Source: Warburgia ugandensis (taxonomy: Eukaryota > Streptophyta > Magnoliopsida > Canellales > Canellaceae). From it: DNA of 64,000 nucleotides. Of the stretch, positions 1 through 12,277 are shown piece by piece; position 1 is the stretch's first letter, and each line of letters starts with the position of its first letter. A program made the translations under genes and the position numbers. A model generated the notes under the pieces. It was not told the origin of the DNA and did no database searches. It was given only the letters and a program-made list of their open reading frames with translations. The stretch spans positions 19,918,990-19,982,989 of the forward strand of contig CP141139.1 of the NCBI GenBank assembly GCA_035236585.1. The letters run 5' to 3'.

Positions 1-1115
1 TGTTCGTTTGGTGAAGATAAATACACAGAACTTTTCATTCACATCATTATGCATTTGATTTATTAATCAAGCATAGAAGATTACTCACTTAATATTACAA
101 CACAGTCAACCTTACCCATCAATCTGGTTGATACATAACATCCACTGGATCCTGGTATTCATTTAGATAAATCTCCATTAGTGCAGTGTGTAATGCTGCT
201 CCAATGGAAGGACATTCTCATCAAGAAAGAAGGGGAGTGTTGGGAGTGCACTGCGCCCAGTTCCTCATTCCGAATACCAATACTAAGCATCATGGATGGA
301 GTCACTTGTCGATAGAATGCAAAGTCCTCCCCTGCCATCACCTTCTTTTCAAGTCTCATATTATTGGGACCGAGCAGGAATCCACCAACCTTCTGGACGT
401 GCTTATTCAAGCTTTTATCATTTGTTAGAGCTGGGTGAGACGGGTTCTCAACATCATCTTTCATGAACAAAGGCCTTACATCTATGTATAGCTCCCTGAC
501 CTCGGATAACCTGCAAAAGGTTATGCGGTTATCCCTTTGATGTAGAATTTCTCCATCTTCATAAATATTGACAGGAAAAAAGGATACCCTGTCAAGTTCT
601 ACAGAGGCAAAGGCTACCTCATTTCCAGAATGAAGTCTGCCATCATCATTTCTACAAAATAGAACCCTTGCACATCTCATTGCTAGAGGAAGGGCATGGA
701 AGCAATCAAAAAGAATGTTAGGCAGCTTTTAGCACCAGATATAGATTACTAACCGCCACAAAGCGATTGAGAATACGACTAACCAGAAGGGCAAGAATGT
801 TATTGAAGTTTATGATCTTAGACCTCTTTCACCCTGCGCTGTTGTTGTTGTAGCCTCTCAGTGGTAGAAGTCCTCAAAATGCCTCCGAGTTCACGAAAGG
901 AGTGGAATTCAGTGCAATGTCATGTCAAACATAAGTAACGGACACCACCTTCGACAAAACAATACAGCAGGAAGTGATTTTAGTTTAAAACTTAATCAGT
1001 TTCACTCATCTAAGGAAATTAACAATAATTTAAGGGGAAGAGAAACATAGAATAAGTACGACTAGCACTATGTTTCAATATATCATATTCTACTATCATA
1101 CCTAAGAAATGGTAT

Positions 1116-1118
<3 letters not shown>

Positions 1119-1150
<32 letters not shown>
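1119..1150. repeat. (GA)n microsatellite
   Basis: An uninterrupted GA run of about 32 bp lies in what would be an intron of the decayed amidohydrolase. Confidence 0.95.
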
Positions 1151-1151
<1 letters not shown>

Positions 1152-1369
1152 CAAAAATAACAGATATGTTTGTGTTCAACATATGTAGATTGCAAGTACC
1201 AGAATTATCCTTATCTTGGTTGGGAATAATGAGTGCCAGCTCAGTCTTCTCTAATTTAACAAATTTAACCATAGACAAGCAATTCATGTAGTTTGTTGAT
1301 GTTTCATACAGATCCAGATAAATGACATGAATGTGATGTTTGTGTTTAAGATACATGTAGACTAGACTG

Positions 1370-1932
1370 CTGACAAAAACTTCAATTGTAGCGCATGATA
1401 TGTGGAAATTCATGTAAAGGATTCACCTTCAATTACTTCAACCAATTGGGCATTGGCTCTTGCTATTCGCATACATTTTCGGTAATCAATTGTTTTAATC
1501 ATAACACTTGGTTGAAGCTAACAAAATAAATGAGGAAGTTACTTGACCATGGAAGGGATCAGCTTCGCTTGAGACAAGCTGCTGCAATGCCAAAATAGCA
1601 AACATTGTAGTAACCAATGAATGAATGAGCTGGTTACTGACAAAAATTCAACTGTAATGCATTGATACAGACACTTCCAGCATGATATGTGGACAATTCA
1701 TGTTAAAGCATTCATCTTCAATTACTTCAATTTAAAAGGACCAACTTGGAATTGCAGCTCTTGCTATTCTTATAACTTCTTGGTAATCAATTTGTTTTGA
1801 TAGGACAATTGGTTGAAGCTGAGGATATATAAAAGAAGTTACTTGGATATGAAGGGGATTAGTTTCTCTTGAGAAAAGCTGCTGCAATACCAAAATAGCA
1901 ACGATGCAGTAACCACTGGATCAATAAGCAGG
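1370..1932. repeat. Diverged tandem duplication, two copies of about 260-300 bp
   Basis: Copy 1 is about 1370-1632 and copy 2 about 1634-1932. Both carry, in order, ACTGACAAAAA, GCATGATATGTGGA, TTCAATTACTTCAA, CTCTTGCTATTC, TGGTTGAAGCT, GAAGTTACTTG and AAGCTGCTGCAAT. Divergence is substantial, with many substitutions and small indels. The duplication sits between amidohydrolase exon remnants B and C, where the family's middle exon would be expected. Confidence 0.75.
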
Positions 1933-2155
1933 TGAGCATCTGCAGCATGGTAGCTTATCCTTCTATTTTTGCCTCAAAGGAACATACAGCAGCCAGTGTA
2001 GGTCCTGGATGACATAATATGCTTCCGGCAGGTGATTGAGTATCAATGAGCACGGCAAAAATCACTTCAGCATCACCAAGAGCTCTTTCCTTTATAATGT
2101 GAGATGCACCTGCACCACCCTCCTTGGCAGGTTGGCAAAGAAGTTTCACTGATTC

Positions 2156-3839
2156 CTTAAACATCAAATATCAGAACTATATTAGGAACTCTAATCTTAG
2201 TTAACAGAATTGTTCATCAAGTCTATTAAATTGTCTGAAGAGATAATAGAAATTTGATATGATCACCTTTTTCTAACTGTAAAGTATCACAACCAATTTC
2301 AACTTTCCAGATCAAGAAGCTATTTAAGAAATTAAATTTGAAACAATCAAGACCCATTCTAAAAGCAAACGCAATAAACAGTTAACTGTGAAAGGAAAAA
2401 GTAAAGAAAGAAATGAAAGAGAAAGATCTGGAGCTCCTATACCTATAATAAATAAACATTTTCATCTCTAAATCAGTGCATGATACATAAGATACTAATG
2501 GATCATATAAAGAATAGCAGAAGCATATTTCAAATCTGAGCATGTTAATTGAAGATTACTGAAAGAAATAATCCTCTAAGATTGTCAAATGTCAAGGGAT
2601 TTTAAATGACCGTTCCCAAAAAAAAACTAAAATAAATAAAATCGAACCAAAACTTTGTGTTACATGAATTTTCCTACCAAGACATGTAAACAGATAGATG
2701 TCATCTTCATTATAGCTATATTCTCCTTTATCACCTGCTAAAAAGAGCTATAAATATCTGGTGCATTGGAGCCCATGGCTATTGATTCAAATCTATTGGT
2801 TCGGCAAATCTATTAGTGCGGAAGATTTTCTTTACCAATTGAAATCTCCCAGTATATGAACGAATTAAAGAGTGCTTTTATCGATCAACTTTAAGCTAAT
2901 ATATATGTCACTTTCCATTTATCCCATCAGTAATGTAGGTAAAGAACCAAAAAAGGAATCTGCAGAATCCAGGTCCTCAGTCTAGGTTTCTGCCACTGGT
3001 TCAACTCTGCTTCTAAATACACGAAACATTAGAACAAAAGAGAGTTTACTGAATAGAAACAATACTGAATATTTGTTTCACACTGTTATAAACTATAAAC
3101 CTCTTGCTAGTTGGTACTTAGTTTTGAACTTGAAACGGTGTTAGGGGGAAACAGACAGACAATGAAATATGAATGTGAAAAAGCAGTCAAATCATGCTTT
3201 CATTTGCCTTAATCATACCTTTGCATTCCAATCTTTGTTGAAGATATTGCATCATAGTCCCTCTTGCTTGGTATGGATGTCAGACTTATATGAACCATCC
3301 AGTAGTGCATTGCTACCATGGACGTGATTTGCACCGATCCATACTTAAGTTGAAACATAAGTTGTCATTAATCTCACAAAATACCCCAGTTTCAGTGTAT
3401 TTCACAACATAAATTGCTGTGGAGGCTCTACGTGTAAGGCTCACTTGACCATCGTCTGTGAGAATCCTGCTTCTTAACTGAATCCTAAGTGGCATCCTGA
3501 CAGCCCATTCTTTTTGGAGTATTTCTGTTTTAGCATATGTGGCATCACCATTTACCCACGTAAATGTGAAGGTTGTGTGTCAGTTAATCTCTTCATCTGT
3601 TATTTCCTCATGTAATAAGTGAACTGAGCCATTTCTATTCAATTTTTCAACTGCCAACATAGTAAACTTCCTTCTGTTTTGAGTCGCAATGTAAGGGACA
3701 TGATAATGTGTCCTCTATCTTTGATTATAGCATACTCACCCTCTGCAAGCTAATTATATTAGAGTCAATTAAAGAGTGGGAATACTATTCTCAAATATGG
3801 GAGAGAAAATATCATTCCTGGAAATAAAATATCCATTTT
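2156..3839. other. AT-rich interval, no recognised gene
   Basis: No repeat family or gene was recognised. On the minus strand about 3660-3313, a stretch with one stop reads ATYAKTEILQKEW, MPLRIQLRSRIL and STAIYVVKYTETG. It looks protein-like, but I cannot match it to a family. It could be an upstream exon of an unrelated broken gene, or chance. Confidence 0.4.
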
Positions 3840-4583
3840 GTTTTTACATTGACTCGTGTTCACCCAGATCTAATTAATTCTTGTTCCATCTCTAATCTTC
3901 ATGTGATATTTGTTGACGATATTCTTGCTTTCCTTCAATTTATTTTTGTGTCTGCACTTTTTCTATCTTTTGGCTACTCAAAATCAAGGTGATTATATTT
4001 CTTCATTGTTATGGAAGGTTTGAATATGTTGGATGTTCTCTTTGCTAAGCCTTTACCCACAACTATGATGTGTGAGGGAAATAAGAAGAGAATAATCAAA
4101 GAAGAAAATTTTCTCTCAAATTCACTCAAGAACAATTACAAATACAAGGTTGCCACCTTTACAAGACTTACTCCCTCACGCTCTCACTCACTCCTCACTC
4201 ACCTCTTTATTTCTTCTTTCTCACTTGCTTACAAATGAGTGCTCCTCTATTTATACTTGTCATTCACCTACCACCTCCTCAGTGTGTAGTGGAGATTATT
4301 CCAAGTGTTTTTAATCTAATGGTTAACACTTTTCTAGAAATTATAACTTGAATCTTCCACACAACTCTGTAAATATCTACCTTAGATATTTCTAAAGATT
4401 AATCTAGATTTGTTGACTTTTATACACTTTTTAAAACATAGGCCTTTTAGATTATGGGCCTTTTGTGTAAAATTAGGGCCAAGCTCATGACAAAAAGAAG
4501 AAAGGGATGATATGGGCCCACTCATGTCACTGGGCCCACTCATGTGATTGGGCCCACATATATACTTTTGGTTTACTTCAACA
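3840..4583 (+). mobile_element. Possible Ty1/copia fossil: pol tail plus LTR fragment
   Basis: Around 4023-4060 the plus strand reads LDVLFAKPLPT, resembling the ADVLTKPLPT end of copia RNase H. Just downstream, about 4071-4583 starts TGTGAGGG, is rich in LTR-like sequence and ends CTTCAACA. No matching target duplication was found. The element is fragmentary and broken. Confidence is low because the match is short. Confidence 0.3.
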
Positions 4584-7178
4584 AAATATACATCCGTGCT
4601 TACAGAAAATTAGGTCTATCTAATGGCATGTTTCAACAGTCTGATCCTCTACAAACTCCAAAACAGTGTCACTGAATACAAATAGCATTATTAAGAAGGC
4701 TACAGTATTTATGCTAACTACTGAGCCATAATGCATCTGCAAATATTTGATGGAATAGTTATTAATGTTGACACTGTATAGGTGTTAGTGTAATAACCCC
4801 AATTTTTGTAAATTGATTGAGAAAAGCAATAAAATTTGAGTTTTTAGAAATTTCAGGCTGAAATATTAAGTTATTAGAAATTCTCTTTTTATAGAGATTA
4901 AAACATGATTTAAAACTTAAAAATTATGAATGTACTTAAAAAACTTATTGAAATGACACTAAGTACCTTCAATTTTGAGTTTAAAAAAAAATAATCTAAT
5001 TTTTATGAATAAAATGGTAAAATAATAATTTTAACAAATAACTGAGATCTGAGACATCAATATTTAGAATGTACTTGGAAATACAATTCCAATGCCACTA
5101 AGTACGCTCAATTCCTCATTGGGAGAATAAAATGAATTTTTCTCTATAAAAGGGCAAAATAGTCCTTTCACACCTCATGAGGTCCACAAGGGGCCCACAA
5201 ACGAATTCAACAACCAAAAAATATGTAATGAGTGGTCAAATCACTACCAGCTGCTAGTAGAGAAGAAGGTGATAGTGGAGGATCTAATGTTAATTTAATA
5301 TTTAAAAGAATTAAAACATAATTATTATAATTAATTATGAAAAATGCAAAACACATAAATGTCCCTCCAAAAATCCTCCAAAAATGTTCATTAAAATTCC
5401 CATGAAATCATCTTGCATACTCTGAAAAACCAAAACTAGATTCCATTTCAAAATTCCAAAACTCCCAAAAATCTCCCTTCTTGCACTTTCTCTCTCCTCT
5501 CTCTAATTGGAACAAGAGATCTAAATTCAATTAAGCATTCTGTTCCAAATTGAATCTCACCGTCCATACAATCATAGACTACCTTATCTACAAAACACCC
5601 AAATAAATTTCAAGATCCAATGGTAAAAGGGTATTTATTTCAAATTGGCCTTCAAATCTATGTTGTTTCTTCAATCAGGTAGGTGGACACACTTCCTATA
5701 TTTATTTCATGTTGTTTTATGTAATTTTTATTTTTTTGTAATTAGTTTTAAGTTCAAATTTATAAAAATAAAGTAAGGACTAGAACCCTTCAATTCTGGA
5801 TGAGTGAGGGCTCATATGGAAAGTCTAAGCCGTCCAATTGCTCCAAAAGGGTTCAAAACCCCTAAGGTAGAAGTTTCATGAAATTTTATAGAGTTTTGAG
5901 CCTTTGATTGAAGAGGATTGATTGGATGGTCCAAAACGGACTGTTCAATCTCCAAATCAAATTGGGATTGCGGGACGCACTGTGAAATGTCGTATAGAGA
6001 TGCACCCCTGTGACAGCATCTCCACGCGCATGCCATGTGCGGCATTGTCCCATTGGGACGACCTCGCCATAGCACAGGCACAGGGGGAGTGCGTTACTCA
6101 TGCGTCCTAGTGATGGGTGGTCGAAGACTGCTCCACTCGACCCGCTCTGCCCAATCAAAACAAGTTCTAAAGAAAAGAATTTTTGCTGCTTTGTTTTGCG
6201 AATTTTTTTTACTACTAAGGGCTTTGCCTTTTAAAAATGTATTACAAAATATGTTACAAAAACCCAGGTTGTCTCAGTTTGTGACTCAGGTTCTCACTCA
6301 AAGAGATCTTGACTGTTCTTTTCTGCATTGATTTTTTATTGTATTTGCTTTTGTTATGTCCATGTTAGTCCTCCAGACATAACTAGTTTTGTCCCAATGC
6401 TGCAACTTGTATATTTGTGGGATATAAACATGACCATGGGATACAGATAACAACATACTGGTGATCAACTTGTGGTCGGCACGAACTATAGAGAAAGAAA
6501 GAGCAAAGAGAGGTAAAATGATTAGAAAAAGTTTATGCGAGGAACAAGGCATCATCATGTGTAGAAGGCAAAGAGTTGGCGGTGTAATAGTGATGAAACT
6601 ATTGAACAAAAAAGAAATTATAAAAGAAGGCATCGATTTGACTCGTGACGCAATTTTAAGTCAATTAATTTATAGGAACCCTTCTACAATAAATATGTGG
6701 GTAATTTCTAAATGACATCATATCAATGCGGGACTCGAGCAATTGACTAGCCCATAGGTCTCTAGTAACTATAGAGTTTCTTCTCATTCAATGAGCATCT
6801 AATATTTCATAAAAAATGAGGCCAATATAATCCTTAAGCAAGGGCCAGCCTATCCAACTTTTAGGCATCAAGATACATTTCAGGTATGGATGATTTTCAT
6901 AAGAGATTCCAAACATATCATAAGACTACTATTCTTAAAAATCCGCACTTTTCCAAATCTAGAAAACTAACGCAATTCTAGGGTTGAGAGCTCACTTGAA
7001 ATTTTTTCTCTCCAATTTTGATTTAGTTTTCATTAGCCATTTTCTATGATTCTCAATTTTGAGTGGCGTAGATGGTGCGAAGAAATTATCCTTTTCTATG
7101 ATTCTCATTTTTTAACAGTTCAGATGGTGTGGAGAGGATTATCCACCTCTTCACTTCCTTAGAAGGCACTTTGAGTAC
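4584..7178. other. AT-rich repeat-like interval without a recognised gene
   Basis: The sequence from 4790 (TGTAATAACCCC) looks like the start of a long Ty3-type LTR, but I found no matching end or target duplication. The interval 5920-6140 is more GC-rich, with several short overlapping frames that match nothing I know. Nothing else is supported. Confidence 0.35.
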
Positions 7179-7364
7179 TGTTGATTACAAAGCACTCTAC
7201 ATCTTTCCTAATTTGATTTATATCAAAGAGTAAAACAAATATGCTTATGTAGAAGTGACATATTGATAAGCAGCAAAAAACAATGTAGATCTATTTACTC
7301 GATAATTTCTCTAATAGATATTATCTTATAGCATAGATGTTATCTAATAACATCACCCCTCAAA

Positions 7365-8046
7365 CTAATACAAACATAATTTCTAAATTAACTTGTTGAT
7401 TAAATGTTGTAATTGAAAGATTGCTACCTTGATAATTGACTAAAGAACATAATCTCAAGTTAATCTAAACTTCTTTTACCATATGGAGTAGATCCAAAAT
7501 TGACAATATCTTCTTCAATGAATCCAACTTGATTGTATTTCACAAGATTAAAAAAAGAAAAAAAAGACCCTAGTAATAGGCATTATATCCTTAAATACTG
7601 ATCACAAATTCGAATGACGATTGAAAGCAATCCATCAGAATATTTGGACCATCAATGGTATGTGGGTGCCTAATCCAGCAGGCTTTTCAAACAACTTTCA
7701 TGGGATTGATCTCTTAATAAAGAAATCAAATAACACAACTCCCTTATGAGTTGTGATCCCTCCACATTGATAATTGGTCTGAGAAATGGGGGCTTAGGCG
7801 ATCTGGGTGTTGGGAATAGCATGGATGTGATCATCGGTTGAGAACAAAATCTATTGTAGGAGAGGCAGATCGCATGAGATCGACAATGTTCAAGGCAGAC
7901 CGCATAAGATCAACGTGGATATGCATTCATAGATGAGATCAACAAGATTGGTGATCGTAGATTCAATTGTTAAGATCTGAGATCAATGACAATAGATATG
8001 ATCGACAAGATCTGAGATAGACAATGTGATCGACAGGATTGGAGAT

Positions 8047-8103
<57 letters not shown>

Positions 8104-8289
8104 CTTTGGCAAGAATGGCAATTTATTGTGAGCAAAGTCAACATGTTATGTGGCAGTCAAAAGTCATGTCAGGAATTAAGATCTAACCAAACATAAACCG
8201 TTTGACAAGATCTCAATGGCACAACAAATTACTAATACCTCATATCGGAGAAGCACTAGGTTTTATTAGCTCGAAGTCAACTAGCGTTG
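7365..8289. other. Interior of the TRIM-like element; no gene seen
   Basis: The sequence is AT-rich. At about 7900-8040 there is a run of near-repeats built on GATCGACAAGATCTGAGAT-like words, followed by the (AT)n tract. No coding sequence was recognised. Confidence 0.4.
8049..8100. repeat. (AT)n microsatellite
   Basis: About 26 uninterrupted AT units. Confidence 0.97.
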
Positions 8290-8894
8290 TGTCACGGACT
8301 TACATTACAAAGCCCGTGACCAAGGCCTATAGCCTCTAAGATGGGCTCACTTCGGACGTGACCCTGGCCTGAAGGACTTAGGTCTGCTATTGAAGAACCC
8401 AATGGAGGCCTGCTCAGCTAACGGGTTCAGCCTGAAGGACTCAAATCCATTTAAAGGATCCATAATCTAAAAGCCCCAACACATCAGGTAAATATCTAGA
8501 CTCTAGAATGGTCCAGGAGCTTCTTGAGTGTGGAGGAACCCAGGGCTTGTGTAGAGACTTCTAGAGTAGTCTCTAACCATTGGATGGTTAACATATCTAA
8601 ATATCCTCACCGTCCATTGAGGAGGTGGAAGGAGGCAAGCACCTATAAATAGGGGAGCTTCCTCACTTGTAAGGCATCCAAGAGAGTGAGTCATCCAAGT
8701 GCGTGAGCAAAGAGTGATCCTAGAGGGATCCAAGAAAGTTGTAAGCATCTTCAAGCAATAAAGCTACAAGTTCCTTCAAAGTTCTCTTTCAGTTGTTCTT
8801 CTCGTTTGAGTTTCAGTCAAGCTTACTTAGTTGGTTCGGAGTGAGAAGTCAATCTAAGTGCCGTACAGGAGTTTGAAAATCTCACCCCGTGACA
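8290..8894 (+). repeat. Left LTR of the Ty3-type element
   Basis: 605 bp, TG...CA ends, matching 11048-11674. It contains a TATA-like CTATAAATAGG at about 8642-8652 and an AATAAAG polyadenylation-like word near 8757, the usual U3-R layout. Confidence 0.92.
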
Positions 8895-8896
8895 AT

Positions 8897-8908
8897 TGGT
8901 ATCAGAGC
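8897..8908 (+). promoter_or_regulatory. Primer-binding site (initiator Met-tRNA)
   Basis: TGGTATCAGAGC, three bases after the left LTR, is the standard plant LTR-retrotransposon primer site. Confidence 0.95.
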
Positions 8909-8960
8909 GAAGGTTTGGCAAGTTAGGAGGGAAGGTTCGTATCATAGCTAGGAGAAGAAG

Positions 8961-10280
8961 ATGGTGGACGGTTCTCAAGTGTCAAATGTGGAGCTGGCTT
9001 GTGAAGATGCTCGGAGGAATAACAAGAGAGGTAAGTCCAAGGACTTAGTCTCTTCCTTAGAATCCAGACTTGTGAAGATGGAGTTAGTCGTTGCAAATAT
9101 CTCCACTTGGCTTGATGTAGAGCACCCAACGTTTGGGTCCCCTGAAGCTATAGGGGAAGAGCTTAAAGGAGAGTTGGAGAGCAGTCTGAACTCCATAAGG
9201 GATGCAAGTCAAGTGGAGTTCCAAACCCAATTGGATAAGCTGTTTACAAAGTTAGCTACACTTCGTGATGAGATGAGGGTAATGCGCGAGGATGTATCCT
9301 TATGCAAAGCAACTGTGGCGAATAGGACTCACACAGTTCGTGAGGTCCCTAAGATTGATGTCCCAAAGCCAAAAAGCTATAGTGGGACACGGGATGCAAA
9401 AGAGATCGACACATTCCTTTGGAACGTTGAGAGGTACTTCCGTCACTTACAAATGGAGGAAGATGAGCAGAAAATAGCTACTGCCTCACTCCACCTCACA
9501 GACAATGCTCTATTATGGTGGCATAGGAGAAGCATGGAGATCGAAAGAGGCACATTCTCCATCAACTCTTGGAATGAGTTTAAGGCTGATCTCAAGGTGC
9601 ATTTCTATCCTGAGAATGCACGCATAGAGGCTAAGGAGAAACTACAATGGTTGAGGCATACGGGGACTATTTGAGATTATATTTCGGAGTATTTAAACCT
9701 TTTGTTCGAGATCCCCGATATGTCTGAAGAAGACAAGTTCGTATACTTCTTCAGCGGACTGAAGGATTGGGCAAAGCAGGAGTTACGTCGTTATAACGTC
9801 TCTACTTTGTCCGCCGCCATCATAGCAGCCAAATCCTTAGTGGAAATAAGGAAGGATAATGGGAAATCAAATGGCCAAAAGAGTAGCCATGACAATGGTG
9901 GGGGGAGATAAAGGCTTTCATAGGAACAAGCCTGAGTCATCCAAACCAAGCTGGAAGGGGAAAAGCAAGGAGCAAGCCACTCTATTAAGAACTTGCTACT
10001 TTTGTGATAGACAGCACTTCATGCCGAACTGTCTAAAGAAAAAAGCCTTAAACTCAATGGTCGCACATCAGGAAGAAGGAAGTACTGGGGAAGATTATAG
10101 ACTATCTTCCTTCCAATATCTCAACACTGTCAAGTTGAAGGTTCCTAAATCCTCTACGGGAAAAAGGTTGATGTATGTGGACGTGTGTCTCAAAGGCAAA
10201 GGCACACAAGCTATGGTGGATACGGGAGCTTCTCACAACTTCATCTTTGAAGGAGAGGCTAAGAGGTTAGGCCTCAAATG
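8961..10280 (+). mobile_element. gag and protease region of the Ty3-type element (fossil)
   Basis: Parts in order are a coiled-coil-like N-terminal segment, then the plant Ty3 gag core with PKPKSYSGTRDAKEIDTFLW and DNALLWWHRR. Next come a CX2CX3HX4C zinc knuckle (CYFCDRQHFMPNC, about 9993-10031) and a protease active-site motif MVDTGASHNF (about 10213-10242). These are nucleic-acid-binding and polyprotein-processing domains of virus-like particles. The region is broken in a few places and is treated here as a fossil. Confidence 0.85.
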
Positions 10281-11035
10281 AAGAAAGATGAGAGCTGGAT
10301 CAAGACAATCAACTCCAAAGTCAAGTCCGTACTAGGAGCTGCCAAAGACATACTGGTCAAGGTGGGAGAGTGGCGAGGAATTATCACTTTGACTGTAGTA
10401 CCTTTGGATGATTATGAGGTTATCCTGTGAATGGATTTCCTCACCAAGGCCAGAGCAGTCCCTATGCCACATCTAGGGATGCTGAGCTTCTTTGATGAGA
10501 AGACCCCTTGTGTGGTCCAGGTGTTGAAGGAAGGAAAGGGGCACGGGAAGATGCTATCTGCCTTGCAGTTGATAGAAGTATCCACAAAGAGTGTGGAGTT
10601 CGCACAGCTAGACTTACGACGTCTAGGTGTCATCGAGGTGCTAAGGTGTGAAGGGTCCAAGGAGAAACCAATTGATGGCAAGAGGGTGCCCCAACCAGGA
10701 AACTCCAAGAAGTACAAGACCAAGCCAAGATGTGCAAGAACCATAGGAGCTGGTAGCTGTTATCCCCATGTGCAGGAGGCACAACAACGGAGTGCAGCAA
10801 AAGAGGAGCGCCAGAGGGGCGACAACTTCAAAAGGGCTCAAGTGTGCAAGAATGCACACAACATGAAGGAGCCAAAGAAAGTCCCTAAAGTGCACTAGAG
10901 GGGTTGGAGGGCAAGGTGCAAAGGGAGGGACACAATAGGGCATCCCATGGAGAGGGCAAGGCAACATGAGACTTGCTTAAATGCAATGAGTGCGACACCA
11001 GTGAAGATGTGTCCACGAGGGCGTCGACGTTATCT

Positions 11036-11047
11036 GGTGAGGGAGAA
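11036..11047 (+). promoter_or_regulatory. Polypurine tract
   Basis: GGTGAGGGAGAA lies immediately 5' of the right LTR. This is the usual position of the plus-strand primer. Confidence 0.8.
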
Positions 11048-11674
11048 TGTCACAGACTTACTTTACAAAGCCCGTGACCAAGGCTTACAGCCTCTAAGAT
11101 GGGCTCACTTAGGACGTGAACCTAGCCTGAAGGACTTAGGTCTGCTATTGAAGAACCCAATGGAGGCCTGCTCAGCTAACGGGTTCAGCCTGAAGGACTC
11201 AAATCCATCTAAAGGATCTATAATCTAGAAGCCCCAACACATCATGTAAACATCTAGACTCTAGAATGGTCCATAAGCTTCTTGAGTGTGGAGGAACCAA
11301 GGGCTTGTGTAGAGACTTCTAGAGAGAGTTCTAGAGTAGTCTATAACCGTTGGATGGTTAACATATGTAAAGATCCCCACCGTCCATTGAGGAGGTGGAA
11401 GAAGGCAAGCACCTATAAATAGGAGAGCTTCCTCACTTGTAAGGCATCCAAGAGAGTGAGTCATCCAAGTGTGTGAGCAAGGAGTGATCCAAGAGTGATC
11501 CTAGAGGGATCCAAGAAAGTTGTAAGCATCTTCAAGCAATAAAGTTACAAGTTCCTTCAAAGTTCTATTTCAATTGTTCTTCTCCTTTGAGTTTTAGTCA
11601 GGCTTACTTAGTTGGTTCGGAGTGAGAAGCCAATCTAAGTGCCACATGGGAGTTTGAAAATCTCAGCCGTGACA
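11048..11674 (+). repeat. Right LTR of the Ty3-type element
   Basis: 627 bp, collinear with 8290-8894. The length difference comes mainly from small tandem expansions near 11320-11335 and 11480-11495. Confidence 0.92.
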
Positions 11675-11891
11675 GTTGACATCAAATAAATAGCCCGATA
11701 TTTGGCTGGTGCCGGTCAGCTCACAGTGCTCCACTGATTGGATCTATTTTATTTTATTTTTTTTACTTTCTCTGTATGCGCATAGTATGATTAAAAAAAG
11801 GATCCATAGCCCACTCAAATAATACCACAAATAGGACAAATAATGGGTGTGGCTATCAAAATGAGGGAGGTGAGAACTCTTATCGAATTAA

Positions 11892-12215
11892 TTAGACTGC
11901 AGATCTAACAGACATGGTTTGTCTTTTGGAGTACATTTGAAGCATCAGAAGCATCATCACAGTCACCATCGCCACCACAAAAGCCATCCACACCGCAACA
12001 AATGTGAAAAGCATGAGGATGACGGCGATCTCCCTCTTCCTGTTGCTATTGCAAATTCTCCCGACGTAAAGGTCCAAAACAGATCTGGATCCAGCGATGG
12101 TGAAGAAATAGATCCGGATGACGAATCTGAAAGCGGCCTTAGCTCCGGCGAGATACTGGCCAGATGTGTATGCTGGATCAGTGCTCTCTCTCTCTCTCTC
12201 TGAGTTGGTTGCCAT
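11892..12215 (-). other. Unrecognised 107-codon frame with hydrophobic C-terminal half
   Basis: The frame opens MATNSERERES, where the ERERE comes from a (CT)n tract. It has AKAAFRFVIRIYFF and then a strongly hydrophobic segment (VILMLFTFVAVWMAF, VVAMVTVMMLLML) near the C-terminus. A membrane protein fragment is possible. It lies inside the TRIM-like element beside the transporter fragment, so it may be more captured sequence. I recognise no family, and chance is possible. Confidence 0.25.
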
Positions 12216-12277
12216 TACCTACTTTCTCGAGTAGGAAGAAGAAAATACCGAGATCTAAGAACGGAGATGTTAGAACC

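Larger units (their letters stand above)
119..2155 (-). pseudogene. ILR1-like IAA-amino acid hydrolase (M20 amidohydrolase), decayed
   Basis: Three exon remnants lie in order on the minus strand. Exon C (about 2155-1957) reads ESVKLLCQPAKEGGAGASHI and ends EAKIEG. Exon B (about 955-824) retains traces of VSVTYV and RRVKE. Exon A (510-119) has HRCKAF, then NPSHPALTNDKSLNKHVQKV, VMAGEDFAFY and SIGIRNEELGAVHS, and ends in another frame with DENVLP and QDPVD. Active family members release auxin from amino-acid conjugates, usually in the ER, using a two-metal M20 site. Here the family QPAEEGG has become QPAKEGG, so the first Glu of the catalytic pair is lost, and the His expected near IFxxH is absent. 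Exon A needs at least three frame changes, exon B has an in-frame stop, and exon C's donor reads GA instead of GT. The N-terminal exons were not found. I am confident of the family and of its being a pseudogene; exon edges are approximate. Confidence 0.8.
8290..11674 (+). mobile_element. Ty3/Gypsy-type LTR element with gag and protease only (TR-GAG-like)
   Basis: Two direct terminal repeats (8290-8894 and 11048-11674) begin TGTCAC and end GTGACA. A primer-binding site complementary to initiator Met-tRNA follows the left repeat, and a purine tract precedes the right one. The internal part, only about 2.15 kb, encodes a Ty3-type gag, a zinc knuckle and an aspartic protease motif. No reverse transcriptase, RNase H or integrase was seen. 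A GTTG match flanks the element (8286-8289 and 11675-11678). By eye the LTRs differ at roughly 5-7% of sites plus small indels, suggesting an age of a few million years under usual plant rates. The element is broken, with several breaks in its reading frames, and would depend on a relative for mobility. Confidence 0.9.

Noticed and set aside
511-680. Open frame with SGNEVAFASVELDRVSFFPV just upstream of the amidohydrolase C-terminal exon
   Set aside because: The true exon begins at 510 after a CAG acceptor and reads a different frame (VIRGQGAIHRCKAF). The upstream frame is read-through of the intron.
4793-6260. Candidate LTR starting TGTAATAACCCC
   Set aside because: No matching CA end with target duplication and no partner repeat could be found.
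10412-10967. Antisense frames within the Ty3-type element
   Set aside because: They lie opposite the element's own coding direction and match no family.
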